Assembly: GCF_005233515.1 (NCBI RefSeq)
Contig: NZ_QFZZ01000003.1
Location: 124,001-188,000 of the forward strand
Length of the DNA: 64,000 nucleotides
Origin: Pseudomonas sp. CFBP13508
Lineage (GTDB): Bacteria > Pseudomonadota > Gammaproteobacteria > Pseudomonadales > Pseudomonadaceae
Direction of reading: 5' to 3'
Shown in pieces: positions 17,649 through 26,467 of the stretch (position 1 is its first letter; each line of letters opens with the position of its first letter). Both the position numbers and the translations under genes were made by a program. The notes below the pieces were generated by a model. That model did not search any database, was not told the origin of the DNA, and saw only the letters and a list, made by a program, of their open reading frames with translations.

Positions 17649-18536
17649 ATGCGCCGCCTGCTCACCGGCTGTTTCGTCACCCTGCTGCTGTTGCTCAACA
17701 CCTTGATCCTGATCGGGCCGTTGATGGTGTTTGCCCTGCTCAAACTGGTTGCACCCGGGCGCTGGCGTGACCACGCATCAGGTGCGGTGATGTGGATTGC
17801 CGAGACCTGGGCCGAGATCGACAAGCTGATCTTCCAGCTGTGCATCCCGACGCAATGGGACATACGCGGCGGCGACGATCTGCGCCGCGACACGTCCTAT
17901 CTGGTGGTCAGCAACCATCAATCGTGGGTCGACATTCCGGCGCTGATCCAGACCCTCAACCGGCGCACGCCGTTCTTCAAGTTCTTTCTGAAGAAAGAGC
18001 TGATCTGGGTGCCGTTCCTCGGCTTGGCGTGGTGGGCGCTGGATTACCCGTTCATGAAGCGCTACACCAAAGCCTTTCTGGCAAAGAACCCCGAGCTGGC
18101 GGGCAAGGATCTCGAAATCACCAAAGCGGCGTGCGAGCTGTTCAAACGGCAGCCGGTGACGGTGGTGAACTATCTGGAGGGCACCCGCTACACCCTGGCG
18201 AAAAGCACCCAGCAGGATTCACCGTTCAGCCACTTGCTCAAACCCAAGGCCGGCGGCGTGGCGTTCGTGCTGGCAGCGATGGGTGAACAGCTCGACGCGA
18301 TGCTTGATGTGACGGTGGTGTATCCGCAGGAAAAAATCCCGGGCTTCTGGGACCTGATCAGCGGCAACGTGCCGCGAGTGATCATCGACATCAGGACCCG
18401 CGAACTCGACCCGACGCTGTGGCAGGGCGATTACGAGAAAGATCCGGCCTTTCGCCAACACGTCCAGAACTGGGTCAACCAGCTCTGGACCGAGAAGGAT
18501 CAACGCATCGTCGAGCTGCGCAACGAGCGCCGCTGA
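17649..18536 (+). CDS. PlsC-type acyltransferase, YihG-like
   Basis: A 295-residue membrane-associated acyltransferase. The N-terminal anchor is at about 5-33. The HX4D catalytic box is His90 to Asp95 (NHQSWVD) and the substrate box is EGTR 177-180. It should transfer an acyl group to a lysophospholipid or related glycerol phosphate. The family in gamma-proteobacteria (YihG) affects phospholipid acyl composition. ATG at 17649 is used because upstream codons in this frame would lie in the family C repeat flank. Confidence 0.9.
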   Translation: MRRLLTGCFVTLLLLLNTLILIGPLMVFALLKLVAPGRWRDHASGAVMWIAETWAEIDKLIFQLCIPTQWDIRGGDDLRRDTSYLVVSNHQSWVDIPALIQTLNRRTPFFKFFLKKELIWVPFLGLAWWALDYPFMKRYTKAFLAKNPELAGKDLEITKAACELFKRQPVTVVNYLEGTRYTLAKSTQQDSPFSHLLKPKAGGVAFVLAAMGEQLDAMLDVTVVYPQEKIPGFWDLISGNVPRVIIDIRTRELDPTLWQGDYEKDPAFRQHVQNWVNQLWTEKDQRIVELRNERR

Positions 18537-18537
18537 C

Positions 18538-19095
18538 TCAAGTGCCGCTGCCGACACCCCAGATGCTGCCCAGGCTGCTCAACAGCGAACCGCCGACGCC
18601 CTGCTGACCGAGGTATTGCAGCAGCACCGGGGCAAACTGGCCGATCATGCCGCTGTCCATGCCCAGCGCGCTGAACGCGTTGTTCAGGTCGTTGCTGTCT
18701 TTGACGTTGCCCAGCGCATTTTCCAGGCCAGCGGACTTGCCGGACGAACCGAGCAACGCCCCGAGCGCCGCCAAATTGCCGCTGCCACCGGACAATTTGT
18801 CGATGCCCGGCACTTCCTTGGCCAGTTGCGAATAGTCGGTGCTGCTCAACTGATTCTTCGCCAACCCGAGCATCGCGCTGGTGCCGCCAACGGCCTGCTC
18901 CGGCGTGACGTCCAGCGCACTCAGAGCACTCAACAAACCAGCGGTTTCCGAGGTCGGCGCCGCAGCGGCCGCCTTGTCACCACCCTGCATCCCCGACACC
19001 ACGCCGGCCACGTCATTCAGACTGAACCCGGCAAACACCGGCCCGGCGGCTAGGGTCAGGAGCGATGCCAGGGCAAAACCGCGTGAAATCTTCAT
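18538..19095 (-). CDS. DUF2780 (VcgC/VcgE-type) secreted protein
   Basis: A 185-residue protein with a signal peptide ending PVFAG near residue 23. The rest is rich in Gly, Ala, Ser and Leu (for example ALGALLGSSGKSAGLENALG), low in aromatic and charged residues, and matches DUF2780. Function is unknown. It converges with the acyltransferase gene with a 1-bp gap. Confidence 0.85.
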   Translation of the reverse strand: MKISRGFALASLLTLAAGPVFAGFSLNDVAGVVSGMQGGDKAAAAAPTSETAGLLSALSALDVTPEQAVGGTSAMLGLAKNQLSSTDYSQLAKEVPGIDKLSGGSGNLAALGALLGSSGKSAGLENALGNVKDSNDLNNAFSALGMDSGMIGQFAPVLLQYLGQQGVGGSLLSSLGSIWGVGSGT

Positions 19096-19317
19096 TCAGA
19101 CATCCTCTTGGAGAAAGCTGCCACCGGACAACGGCGACGAAACTGCCGGTTTGACCGGGGATCCGGTGGCATGTTCCGGTCATTCCAAATTGATATTCAG
19201 GCTATTCCAAAACGTTTCTAAAAACTGTCAAACCTAACAGTTATCAGCTCTATTCGAGTTGTTTAGATTTGAATTCGAGACAAGTTTGCCGCGGATCATT
19301 CTGAGGGAGGTGCTGCG

Positions 19318-19560
19318 ATGGAGAAGCGATTGTCAGACCGCGACGACTCGATCATCGCGCCGGTGAAGAGACCGTCCAAGGGCGCTGCAAAGGAAGTGAT
19401 TGCGCAACCCTCAGCAATCATCTTTTGCGTTGATCCGAACGATCCCATCATTGGAGAAATCAAGGCCGGACGAAGGGTCAGTTATGAAGTGATAAAAAGC
19501 GATACAGGGCAGCAATACGCAATCAATGTTCGACTGGTTCGCGACAGAAGGAACAGATAA
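19318..19560 (+). CDS. Small protein with possible cold-shock-domain-like C-terminus
   Basis: An 80-residue protein with a good ribosome binding site (GGGAGG) before the ATG. The N-terminal 30 residues are charged. The C-terminal part, about residues 45-78 (IGEIKAGRRVSYEVIKSDTG, then QYAINVRLV), resembles the last strands of a cold-shock domain (compare [20 protein letters not shown] of the next gene), but the RNP1 and RNP2 aromatic motifs are absent. It lies 48 bp before the cold-shock gene. I know no named family. Confidence 0.65.
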   Translation: MEKRLSDRDDSIIAPVKRPSKGAAKEVIAQPSAIIFCVDPNDPIIGEIKAGRRVSYEVIKSDTGQQYAINVRLVRDRRNR

Positions 19561-19608
19561 ATCCTGGTCGTGATCCTTGGTTTTGAAAAGCAAACAGGAA
19601 GCATGGAT

Positions 19609-19821
19609 ATGTCAAACAGAACAAGCGGTACCGTAAAGTGGTTTAACGACGATAAAGGCTTTGGATTTATTACCCCTGCTGATGGCGGTGCTGACCTCTT
19701 CGTCCATTTCAAGGCAATTGAATCCGATGGATTCAAATCGCTCAAAGAAGGACAGTCAGTTTCATTCGTGGCCGAGAAGGGACAGAAAGGCTTGCAAGCA
19801 GCTCAAGTCCGCGTTGAATGA
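19609..19821 (+). CDS. Cold-shock protein, CspA family
   Basis: A 70-residue cold-shock-domain protein that binds single-stranded RNA or DNA and melts structure. RNP1 is KGFGFI at 16-21 and RNP2 is DLFVHF at 29-34. Two in-frame ATGs exist. AGGAAG at 19596-19601 is too close to the first (19603) but 7 bases from the second, so 19609 is the start, giving the usual family length. A terminator follows. Confidence 0.95.
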   Translation: MSNRTSGTVKWFNDDKGFGFITPADGGADLFVHFKAIESDGFKSLKEGQSVSFVAEKGQKGLQAAQVRVE

Positions 19822-19833
19822 ACCATAACCAAA

Positions 19834-19866
19834 AAAAATCGGCGACCCTGAGGTCGCCGTTTTGCG
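19834..19866 (+). terminator. Terminator of the cold-shock gene
   Basis: AAAAATCGGCGACC, a short loop CTGA, then GGTCGCCGTTTT forms a strong stem 13 bases after the stop. It may also serve fdhA, which ends at 19879 from the other side. Confidence 0.85.
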
Positions 19867-19878
19867 TTGCGCTAACAC

Positions 19879-21078
19879 TTACGCCGCACTGAACAACTTG
19901 TGCGGATCAATCACAAACTTCTTCGGCACGCCGGCGTCGAACTCGCCGTAACCTTCCGGCGCCTGATCGAGGCTGATCACTTGCACGCCGACCACTTCAG
20001 CGATGTTGATGCGATCCCACATGATCGCCTGCATCAACTGGCGGTTGTACTTCATGACTGGAGTCTGGCCGGTGTGGAAGCTGTGGGATTTGGCCCAGCC
20101 CAGGCCGAAGCGGATGCTCAGGCTGCCCATTTTTGCGGCGGCGTCGACGGCACCTGGATCTTCGGTGACGTACAGGCCAGGGATACCGATCTTGCCGGCA
20201 ACGCGCACTACACCCATCAGTGAGTTGAGCACCGTGGCCGGGGCTTCGGCCTTGACGCCGTCGTGGCCGTGGCCGCGTGCTTCGAAGCCAACGCAGTCCA
20301 CTGCGCAGTCCACTTCCGGCTCGCCCAGCAGTGCAGCGATCTGTTCGTGCAGCGGGGTGTCCTTGGACAGGTCGACGACCTCAAAACCCTGGGCCTTGGC
20401 GTGGGCCAGGCGGATGGTATTGACGTCGCCGACAATCACCACCGCAGCACCAAGCAAACGTGCGGAAGCGGCAGCGGCCAGACCGACCGGACCGGCGCCG
20501 GCGATGTACACGGAGCTGCCCGGGCCAACGCCGGCAGTGACGGCGCCGTGGTAACCGGTCGGGAGGATGTCGGAGAGGCAGGTCAGGTCGCGGATTTTCT
20601 CCATGGCCTTGTCGCGATCCGGCAGTTTCAGCAGGTTGAAGTCGGCGTACGGCACCAGCACGTATTCAGCCTGGCCACCGGTCCAGTCGCCCATGTCGAC
20701 GTAACCGTATGCGCCGCCGGCACGGGCCGGGTTGACGGTCAGGCAGACGCCGGTGTGTTGCTCCTTGCAGGAACGGCAGCGCCCGCAAGCTACGTTGAAC
20801 GGAACAGAGACCAGATCGCCGATCTTCAGGTTTTCGACGTCGGAGCCCTTTTCGATCACCTCGCCGGTGATTTCGTGACCCAGCACCAGACCGGTCTGCG
20901 CCGTGGTCCGACCGCGCACCATGTGCTGGTCGGAGCCGCAGATGTTGGTGGAAACCACTTTGAGAATGACCCCGTGCTCGATCTTGCGACCGCGCGGGTC
21001 TTGCATTTTCGGATAGTCGATTTTCTGTACTTCGACCTTGCCAGCGCCGAGATACACCACACCACGATTGCCAGACAT
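19879..21078 (-). CDS. fdhA: Glutathione-independent formaldehyde dehydrogenase
   Basis: A 399-residue zinc-dependent medium-chain dehydrogenase that oxidises formaldehyde to formate with NAD+ without glutathione. Catalytic zinc ligands are Cys47 and His68, and structural zinc ligands are Cys98, 101, 104 and 112. The Rossmann motif is AGAGPVGLAA. The protein matches the P. putida FdhA type in length and start (MSGNRGVVYLG). It removes formaldehyde released when DgcAB and SoxBDAG demethylate dimethylglycine and sarcosine; all these genes lie upstream in the same direction. Confidence 0.96.
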   Translation of the reverse strand: MSGNRGVVYLGAGKVEVQKIDYPKMQDPRGRKIEHGVILKVVSTNICGSDQHMVRGRTTAQTGLVLGHEITGEVIEKGSDVENLKIGDLVSVPFNVACGRCRSCKEQHTGVCLTVNPARAGGAYGYVDMGDWTGGQAEYVLVPYADFNLLKLPDRDKAMEKIRDLTCLSDILPTGYHGAVTAGVGPGSSVYIAGAGPVGLAAAASARLLGAAVVIVGDVNTIRLAHAKAQGFEVVDLSKDTPLHEQIAALLGEPEVDCAVDCVGFEARGHGHDGVKAEAPATVLNSLMGVVRVAGKIGIPGLYVTEDPGAVDAAAKMGSLSIRFGLGWAKSHSFHTGQTPVMKYNRQLMQAIMWDRINIAEVVGVQVISLDQAPEGYGEFDAGVPKKFVIDPHKLFSAA

Positions 21079-21181
21079 GCTTTCACCTCGCTGTTGTTTT
21101 TATGGAACCGCGTTGCCCGGGTTGGGCAGCGCGTTGAGTGCTCGGGTATTGCTTGTTGGTCTTGCGTTGTTTGTTATGGCC

Positions 21182-21248
21182 CCTTCGCGAGCAGGCTCGC
21201 TCCCACATTGGAATGCATACCCCTGTGGGAGCGAGCCTGCTCGCGAAA
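21182..21248. repeat. REP-type inverted pair, family A, copy 6
   Basis: Facing arms lie between purU and fdhA, directly at the end of purU. It may protect the upstream message or reduce read-through into fdhA. Confidence 0.9.
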
Positions 21249-21253
21249 GCGAT

Positions 21254-22111
21254 CTAGAGAACGACGGTTCTGTTAGCGTTCAAGAACACCCGTCTTTCGA
21301 TGTGATACCCAACCGCCCGCGCCAGCGTCAGGCCTTCGATATCGCGCCCCTTGGCAATCAGGTCCTCGGGATAATGACTGTGATCCACCGCCTCGACGCC
21401 CTGGGCGATGATCGGCCCTTCATCGAGATCGTTGTTGATGTAATGCGCCGTCGCGCCCACCAGTTTCACGCCCTTGTTGTAGGCCTGGTGATACGGCTTG
21501 GCGCCCTTGAAGCCCGGCAGCAGCGAGTGATGAATGTTGATCGCCTTGCCATCGAGCTTGCGGCACAGCTCCGGCGATAGCACCTGCATGTAGCGGGCGA
21601 GGATCACCAGTTCGGCACCGGCCTCTTCGATCACCTGCCAGACCTGACGCTCCTGCGCCGGTTTGTCATTGGGGTCGAGAGGGAAATGGTAGTAGGGAAT
21701 CTGGTGCCAGTCGGCCAACGGCTTGAGATCCGGATGGTTGGACACCACCGCGGCCACGTCCATAGACAACTGGCCGATGCGCTGGCGATAGAGCAAGTCG
21801 TTGAGGCAGTGATCGGCTTTGGACACCATGATCACCACTTTCGGCCGGTAGTTCGGCGCGGTCAGCTCGAAGAGCATGCCGAACGCCGCTCCGCGCTCGG
21901 CCAAACCTGCGCGGAAAGATTGCTCATCGAAACCATCAGGCTGACGGAATTCCACGCGGATGAAGAAGCGCCCCGAGAGGCGGTCATCGAACGAGTGGTG
22001 CTCGGTGACATAACAGCCCTGCTCGAACAGAAAACGCGTGACCGCGTCCACCGTGCCGAGGACGCTGGGGCAGTCGGCGGTCAGAATCCATGTGTCTGGG
22101 GCGCGGCTCAT
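21254..22111 (-). CDS. purU: Formyltetrahydrofolate deformylase
   Basis: A 285-residue enzyme that hydrolyses 10-formyl-tetrahydrofolate to formate and tetrahydrofolate. An N-terminal ACT domain (about 8-85) precedes the formyltransferase fold. Catalytic residues are Asn192 and His194 in INIHHSLLPG and Asp230. Together with FdhA it returns C1 units from methyl-group oxidation to formate and keeps folate free for SoxBDAG and GlyA. Pseudomonas genomes carry several purU copies; this one belongs to the sarcosine cluster. Confidence 0.95.
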   Translation of the reverse strand: MSRAPDTWILTADCPSVLGTVDAVTRFLFEQGCYVTEHHSFDDRLSGRFFIRVEFRQPDGFDEQSFRAGLAERGAAFGMLFELTAPNYRPKVVIMVSKADHCLNDLLYRQRIGQLSMDVAAVVSNHPDLKPLADWHQIPYYHFPLDPNDKPAQERQVWQVIEEAGAELVILARYMQVLSPELCRKLDGKAINIHHSLLPGFKGAKPYHQAYNKGVKLVGATAHYINNDLDEGPIIAQGVEAVDHSHYPEDLIAKGRDIEGLTLARAVGYHIERRVFLNANRTVVL

Positions 22112-22156
22112 GGTGCGGTGACTCCTGTTCTTGTGCGGGGTGTCAGGGGATTTTTT

Positions 22157-22317
22157 TCCCTCACCCTAGCCCTCTCCCGGAGGTAGAGGGGACTGACCGA
22201 GGTGTTCTTTCGAGCTACGCCGACCTGAAATAGCGCGGCGAACTCAGGCTCGAAAAACACACAAATCTGCTCCCTTTCCCCCCTCTCCCCCCTGGGGGAG
22301 AGGGCTGGGGTGAGGGG
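22157..22317. repeat. MITE-like inverted-repeat element, family B, copy 3
   Basis: Outer arms CCCTCACCCTAGCCCTCTCC and GGGGAGAGGGCTGGGGTGAG with the inner CGACCTGAA sequence. It separates soxG from purU. Confidence 0.82.
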
Positions 22318-22334
22318 GTAGCTCTTGATCTTTT

Positions 22335-22967
22335 TCAGGCCTGAACGCTCAACCCGTACTCAGCCGAAGCATCCTGCAACCACAACCACCAGTAATCCGA
22401 GAAGCTGCGCCGGATCAGCAGTTCCCAGGTGTCTTCGGCGGTATGGCGAATCATCAGCTGCGACTTGGCGAACACCGTGCCCACCGCTTTACCGACCGGA
22501 AAGTTGTTCGGGTGCACGTCATAGCTGGTGGACTTCATCAGCACCTGACGCACGTTCGGCCCGCTCAGTTCGAGAATCTGCTGGCCGCCGCTGACGTTGA
22601 CGATGGCGATGTGCAGATCGCCCAGCGCTTCACGCAGTTTCTGCTCGGCGGCGAATTCTTCGCCGCTTGGCACGATCAGCAGCCACTCGTCCGGGCCCAT
22701 CCATTGCAGGCTGGTTTCGCCTTTGACGATCACGCTCAGCGCGCCGGGCAATTCAATGCCCAACGCTTTGTGCACACCGGCCGCGAAGGCTGCATCGTGG
22801 CCATCGCCACGAATGGTCAGGTGGCCGAGGAGTTTCTTTTCCCGCACGATCACGCCGGCGTTCTTGCGGCCCTTGCCGACCAGGCTGGCGAGGTCGGCAT
22901 GGTGCAGCGACGACTCGGCACGGGCGCCGGTGGTCGGGCGTTGCTGGTAAACATTGGCTGTGGTCAT
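22335..22967 (-). CDS. soxG: Sarcosine oxidase gamma subunit
   Basis: A 210-residue subunit of the heterotetrameric sarcosine oxidase, homologous to the folate-binding T-protein fold. The ATG at 22967 has AGAAGG upstream and gives the start MTTANVYQQRP. In-frame upstream codons lie in a REP element and are not used. It follows soxA after 142 bp that include a REP pair, so its level may differ from that of the other subunits. Confidence 0.95.
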   Translation of the reverse strand: MTTANVYQQRPTTGARAESSLHHADLASLVGKGRKNAGVIVREKKLLGHLTIRGDGHDAAFAAGVHKALGIELPGALSVIVKGETSLQWMGPDEWLLIVPSGEEFAAEQKLREALGDLHIAIVNVSGGQQILELSGPNVRQVLMKSTSYDVHPNNFPVGKAVGTVFAKSQLMIRHTAEDTWELLIRRSFSDYWWLWLQDASAEYGLSVQA

Positions 22968-23014
22968 AAAGCACCTTCTGAATTCTGTTGGTTCCTGTGG
23001 TTGCTGTGCCGCCG

Positions 23015-23080
23015 CCTTCGCGAGCAGGCTCGCTCCCACAGGGGAACGCGATCGAATGTGGGAGCGAGCCTGCTCGCGAA
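23015..23080. repeat. REP-type inverted pair, family A, copy 7
   Basis: Facing arms lie inside the sox operon, between soxA and soxG. Confidence 0.9.
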
Positions 23081-23109
23081 TAGCCGCCCGCCCACCGCTC
23101 CCGAGGTTG

Positions 23110-26100
23110 TCAGATGTTCTGGCGATCACCCTTCGGATCGAAGAACACCGAAGACACGATCTCCGCTTCGATCACGCTGCCATCGGCCAGCGGTGCGAAC
23201 ACCCGCTCGCCCATGCGCTTGAGACCGCCCTTGACCACACCCATGGCAAACGAATAACCGAGGGAGTTGTGCGCGTAGCTGGAGGTCACGTGGCCGACCA
23301 TGGTCATCGGGATCGCCTGCTTGGTGTTGAACACCAGCTGCGCACCTTCCGGCAGCCATTTGGTCGGATCGATCGGCTTGAGGCCCACCAGTTGTTTGCG
23401 CTGGTCCTTCACGCAATCTTCGCGGTTCATGCCGCGCTGGCCGATCCACGAGAACGGTTTGGTGCGACCGACACACCAGCCCATGTTCAGGTCATCCGGG
23501 GTCATCGAGCCGTCGGTGTCCTGGCCGACGATGATGAAGCCCTTCTCGGCCCGCAGCACGTGCATGGTTTCGGTGCCGTACGGCGTCAGGTTGTACTGCT
23601 TGCCGGCCTCGACGATTTTCTCCAGCACGCCCATCGCATAATCGGCCTGCACGTTGACTTCGTACGACAGCTCACCGGTGAACGAGATACGGAACACCCG
23701 CGCCGGCACATCGCCGACCAGACCTTCTTTCCAGGTCATGAACGGGAACGCTTCGTTGCTCAGATCGATGTCAGTCACGGCGCTGAGCAGCTTGCGGCTG
23801 TTCGGCCCGGACAGGGTCATGGTCGCCCAGTGGTCGGTGACCGACGTGAAGTACACCTTCAGTTCCGGCCATTCGGTCTGGTGGTACAGCTCCAGCCATT
23901 GCAGTACGCGCGCGGCGCCGCCGGTGGTGGTGGTCATGACGAAATGGTTGTCGGCCAGACACGCGGTCACCCCGTCGTCGAAGACCATGCCGTCTTCCTT
24001 GCACATCAGACCGTAGCGCGCTTTGCCCACGTCGAGCTTGGTCCAGGCGTTGGTGTACACGCGGTTGAGGAACTCGCGGGCATCCGGGCCTTGGATGTCG
24101 ATCTTGCCGAGGGTCGAGGCATCGAGCAGGCCAACGCTGTCGCGCACGGCTTTGCATTCGCGCTTCACCGCTGCATGCAGATCTTCGCCGTTTTTCGGGA
24201 AGTACCAAGGACGTTTCCACTGGCCGACGTCTTCAAACTCGGCGCCGTTCTTCACATGCCAGGCATGCAGCGCGGTGTAGCGCACCGGTTCGAAGATGTG
24301 CCCGCAATGCCGACCGGCCACGGCGCCGAAGGTCACCGGCGTGTAGTTCGGACGGAACATGGTGGTGCCCATCTGCGGGATGGTCACGTTCAGCGAACGG
24401 GCGGCAATGGCCAGACCGTTGACGTTGCCGAGCTTGCCCTGATCGGTGCCGAAGCCCAGCGCGGTGTAGCGTTTGACGTGCTCGACCGACTCGAAACCTT
24501 CACGGGTCGCCAATTCGATGCCACCGGCGGTGACATCGTTCTGGAAGTCGACGAATTGCTTCGGTGCACGCGCCGAGTTCTTCTCGTGCGGCACCTGGAA
24601 CAGCGCCAGGGTCGGCTCTTCGAGACGGCTCAGGGCTTTCGGCAACACGCCTTCGACGGTCTGGAAACCGGCTTCGGCGGCAGCGCGCACGCCACCTTCG
24701 AAACCGTCGGCCAGCGAATCGCCGAGCGCGTAGACGCCATTGATGCCACCGACGCACACACGTTTCTGCGGCGCTTCGCCCGGTACGAAACCGAGAATGT
24801 CTTCACGCCAGACCGGTTTGCCGCCCAAGTGCGACGCCAAGTGAACCACTGGGCTGTAGCCGCCGGAACTGGCAACCAGGTCGCAGTCGAGCCACTCGCC
24901 TGGGCTAGTCACAGCGTGTGCTTTGACGTCAATCGCAGCGACGCGGGCAGCGCTGACACGCTTGCTGCCACGCACTTCAATGACCGCGCTGCCGGTGAGG
25001 ATGCGAATGCCTTTGGCGCGCGCTTCTTCGACCAATGCACCGCGCGGATTGCTGCGGGCGTCAGCGATGGCGACGACTTGCAGACTGGCATCGAGCCAAT
25101 CCAGAGCGACGCGATAGGCGTGATCATTGTTGGTCGACAGCACCAGTTTTTTGCCTGGCGCTACGCCATAACGACGCACGTAAGTCGACACCGCGCCAGC
25201 GAGCATGTTGCCCGGCACGTCGTTGTTGCCGTACACCAGCGGACGCTCGTGGGCGCCGGTCGCCAGCACCACACGCTTGGCGCGGACACGGTGGATGCGC
25301 TGCCGCACCTGACCGATCGGCGCGCGGTCACCGAGGTGATCGGTGAGGCGTTCGTGAATGGTCAGGAAGTTGTGGTCGTGGTAACCATTGACCGTGGCGC
25401 GCGGCAACAACAGCACGTCCGGGGTGTTCTTCAATTCAGCGATGACACTGGCGACCCATTCCATCGCCGGTTTGCCGTCGAGGCTTTCGCGCGAGTCGAG
25501 CAGGCTGCCGCCGAACTCTTCCTGCTCATCGGCCAGAATCACGCGGGCACCGCTGCGCGCAGCGGCCAGGGCAGCGGTGAGACCGGCCGGGCCGGCGCCG
25601 ACGATCAGCACGTCGCAGTGCTGGTTCATGTAGTCGTAGGTGTCCGGATCGTTCTCGGTCGGCGAACGGCCGAGGCCGGCAGCCTTGCGGATGTACTTCT
25701 CGTAAGTCATCCAGAACGATTGCGGGTACATGAAGGTTTTGTAGTAGAAACCCGGCGGCATCAGCTTGCCGCCGACCTTGCCGAGAATGCCCATCATGTC
25801 GTTGTTGACGCTCGGCCAGCCGTTGGTGCTGGTGGCGACCAGGCCCTGATACAACGCCTGTTGCGTGGCGCGCACGTTGGGAATCTGCGTGGCTTCGGTG
25901 GCACCGATCTGCAACACCGCGTTCGGCTCTTCGGAACCGGCGGCGAAGATGCCGCGAGGGCGCGAATACTTGAAGCTGCGGCCGATGATGTCGACGCCGT
26001 TGGCAATCAGTGCAGCGGCCAGCGAGTCGCCTTCGTAGCCTTTGTAGGTCTGGCCGTTGAAGGTGAAGCTCAGGACTTTGTTGCGGTCGATCCGTCCACC

Positions 26101-26127
26101 GTTGGACAGGCGATTGGTCTGGCTCAT
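23110..26127 (-). CDS. soxA: Sarcosine oxidase alpha subunit
   Basis: A 1005-residue subunit. Order of parts: an N-terminal 2Fe-2S-ferredoxin-like region (about 10-100), a dinucleotide-binding domain starting CDVLIVGAGPAGLTAALAAA near residue 173, and a C-terminal aminomethyltransferase-like (T-protein) domain in the last 380 residues that passes the methyl carbon to tetrahydrofolate. With beta, gamma and delta it oxidises sarcosine to glycine. Start at 26127 overlaps soxD by 4 bp and has GAGAAGG upstream. Confidence 0.97.
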   Translation of the reverse strand: MSQTNRLSNGGRIDRNKVLSFTFNGQTYKGYEGDSLAAALIANGVDIIGRSFKYSRPRGIFAAGSEEPNAVLQIGATEATQIPNVRATQQALYQGLVATSTNGWPSVNNDMMGILGKVGGKLMPPGFYYKTFMYPQSFWMTYEKYIRKAAGLGRSPTENDPDTYDYMNQHCDVLIVGAGPAGLTAALAAARSGARVILADEQEEFGGSLLDSRESLDGKPAMEWVASVIAELKNTPDVLLLPRATVNGYHDHNFLTIHERLTDHLGDRAPIGQVRQRIHRVRAKRVVLATGAHERPLVYGNNDVPGNMLAGAVSTYVRRYGVAPGKKLVLSTNNDHAYRVALDWLDASLQVVAIADARSNPRGALVEEARAKGIRILTGSAVIEVRGSKRVSAARVAAIDVKAHAVTSPGEWLDCDLVASSGGYSPVVHLASHLGGKPVWREDILGFVPGEAPQKRVCVGGINGVYALGDSLADGFEGGVRAAAEAGFQTVEGVLPKALSRLEEPTLALFQVPHEKNSARAPKQFVDFQNDVTAGGIELATREGFESVEHVKRYTALGFGTDQGKLGNVNGLAIAARSLNVTIPQMGTTMFRPNYTPVTFGAVAGRHCGHIFEPVRYTALHAWHVKNGAEFEDVGQWKRPWYFPKNGEDLHAAVKRECKAVRDSVGLLDASTLGKIDIQGPDAREFLNRVYTNAWTKLDVGKARYGLMCKEDGMVFDDGVTACLADNHFVMTTTTGGAARVLQWLELYHQTEWPELKVYFTSVTDHWATMTLSGPNSRKLLSAVTDIDLSNEAFPFMTWKEGLVGDVPARVFRISFTGELSYEVNVQADYAMGVLEKIVEAGKQYNLTPYGTETMHVLRAEKGFIIVGQDTDGSMTPDDLNMGWCVGRTKPFSWIGQRGMNREDCVKDQRKQLVGLKPIDPTKWLPEGAQLVFNTKQAIPMTMVGHVTSSYAHNSLGYSFAMGVVKGGLKRMGERVFAPLADGSVIEAEIVSSVFFDPKGDRQNI

Positions 26128-26453
26128 ACCTTCTCTCCCAGCGCCGTCGTGGCTGTTTTCGCAGTGCCAGCCTTGTCGGTGAATTGCGGCTTCTCGCCGA
26201 TCTTGTAGCTCTCGAGAATCTCGTAGGTCACGGTATCGCGAGTGACGTTGAAGTACTGGCGGCAACCGGCAACGTGGTCCCACAGCTCGTGATGCAGACC
26301 GCGCGGGTTATCGCGGAAGAACATGTAGTCGCCCCACTCTTCATCGGTGCAGGCGTTCGGATCCAGCGGACGCGGGATGTGCGCCTGACCGGATGCGTGG
26401 AATTCCTCTTCAGAGCGCAGTTCGCCGCAGTGAGGACAGAAGATATGCAACAT
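26124..26453 (-). CDS. soxD: Sarcosine oxidase delta subunit
   Basis: A 109-residue subunit with zinc ligands in CPHCG (residues 6-9) and further His and Cys residues (HVAGCRQYF). It has a structural role in the tetramer. The stop overlaps the soxA start (ATGA) and it begins 14 bp after soxB, so the three are coupled. Confidence 0.96.
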   Translation of the reverse strand: MLHIFCPHCGELRSEEEFHASGQAHIPRPLDPNACTDEEWGDYMFFRDNPRGLHHELWDHVAGCRQYFNVTRDTVTYEILESYKIGEKPQFTDKAGTAKTATTALGEKV

Positions 26454-26467
26454 GGGGATTTCTCCTG

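Noticed and set aside
22954..26208. A very long open frame (over 1000 codons) on the + strand opposite soxA, and a similar one of about 978 codons opposite creD/creC at 13231-16167
   Set aside because: High GC with strong third-position bias leaves antisense frames open. The peptides are rich in Arg, His, Gly and Val with no domain pattern, while the opposite strand encodes well-known families.
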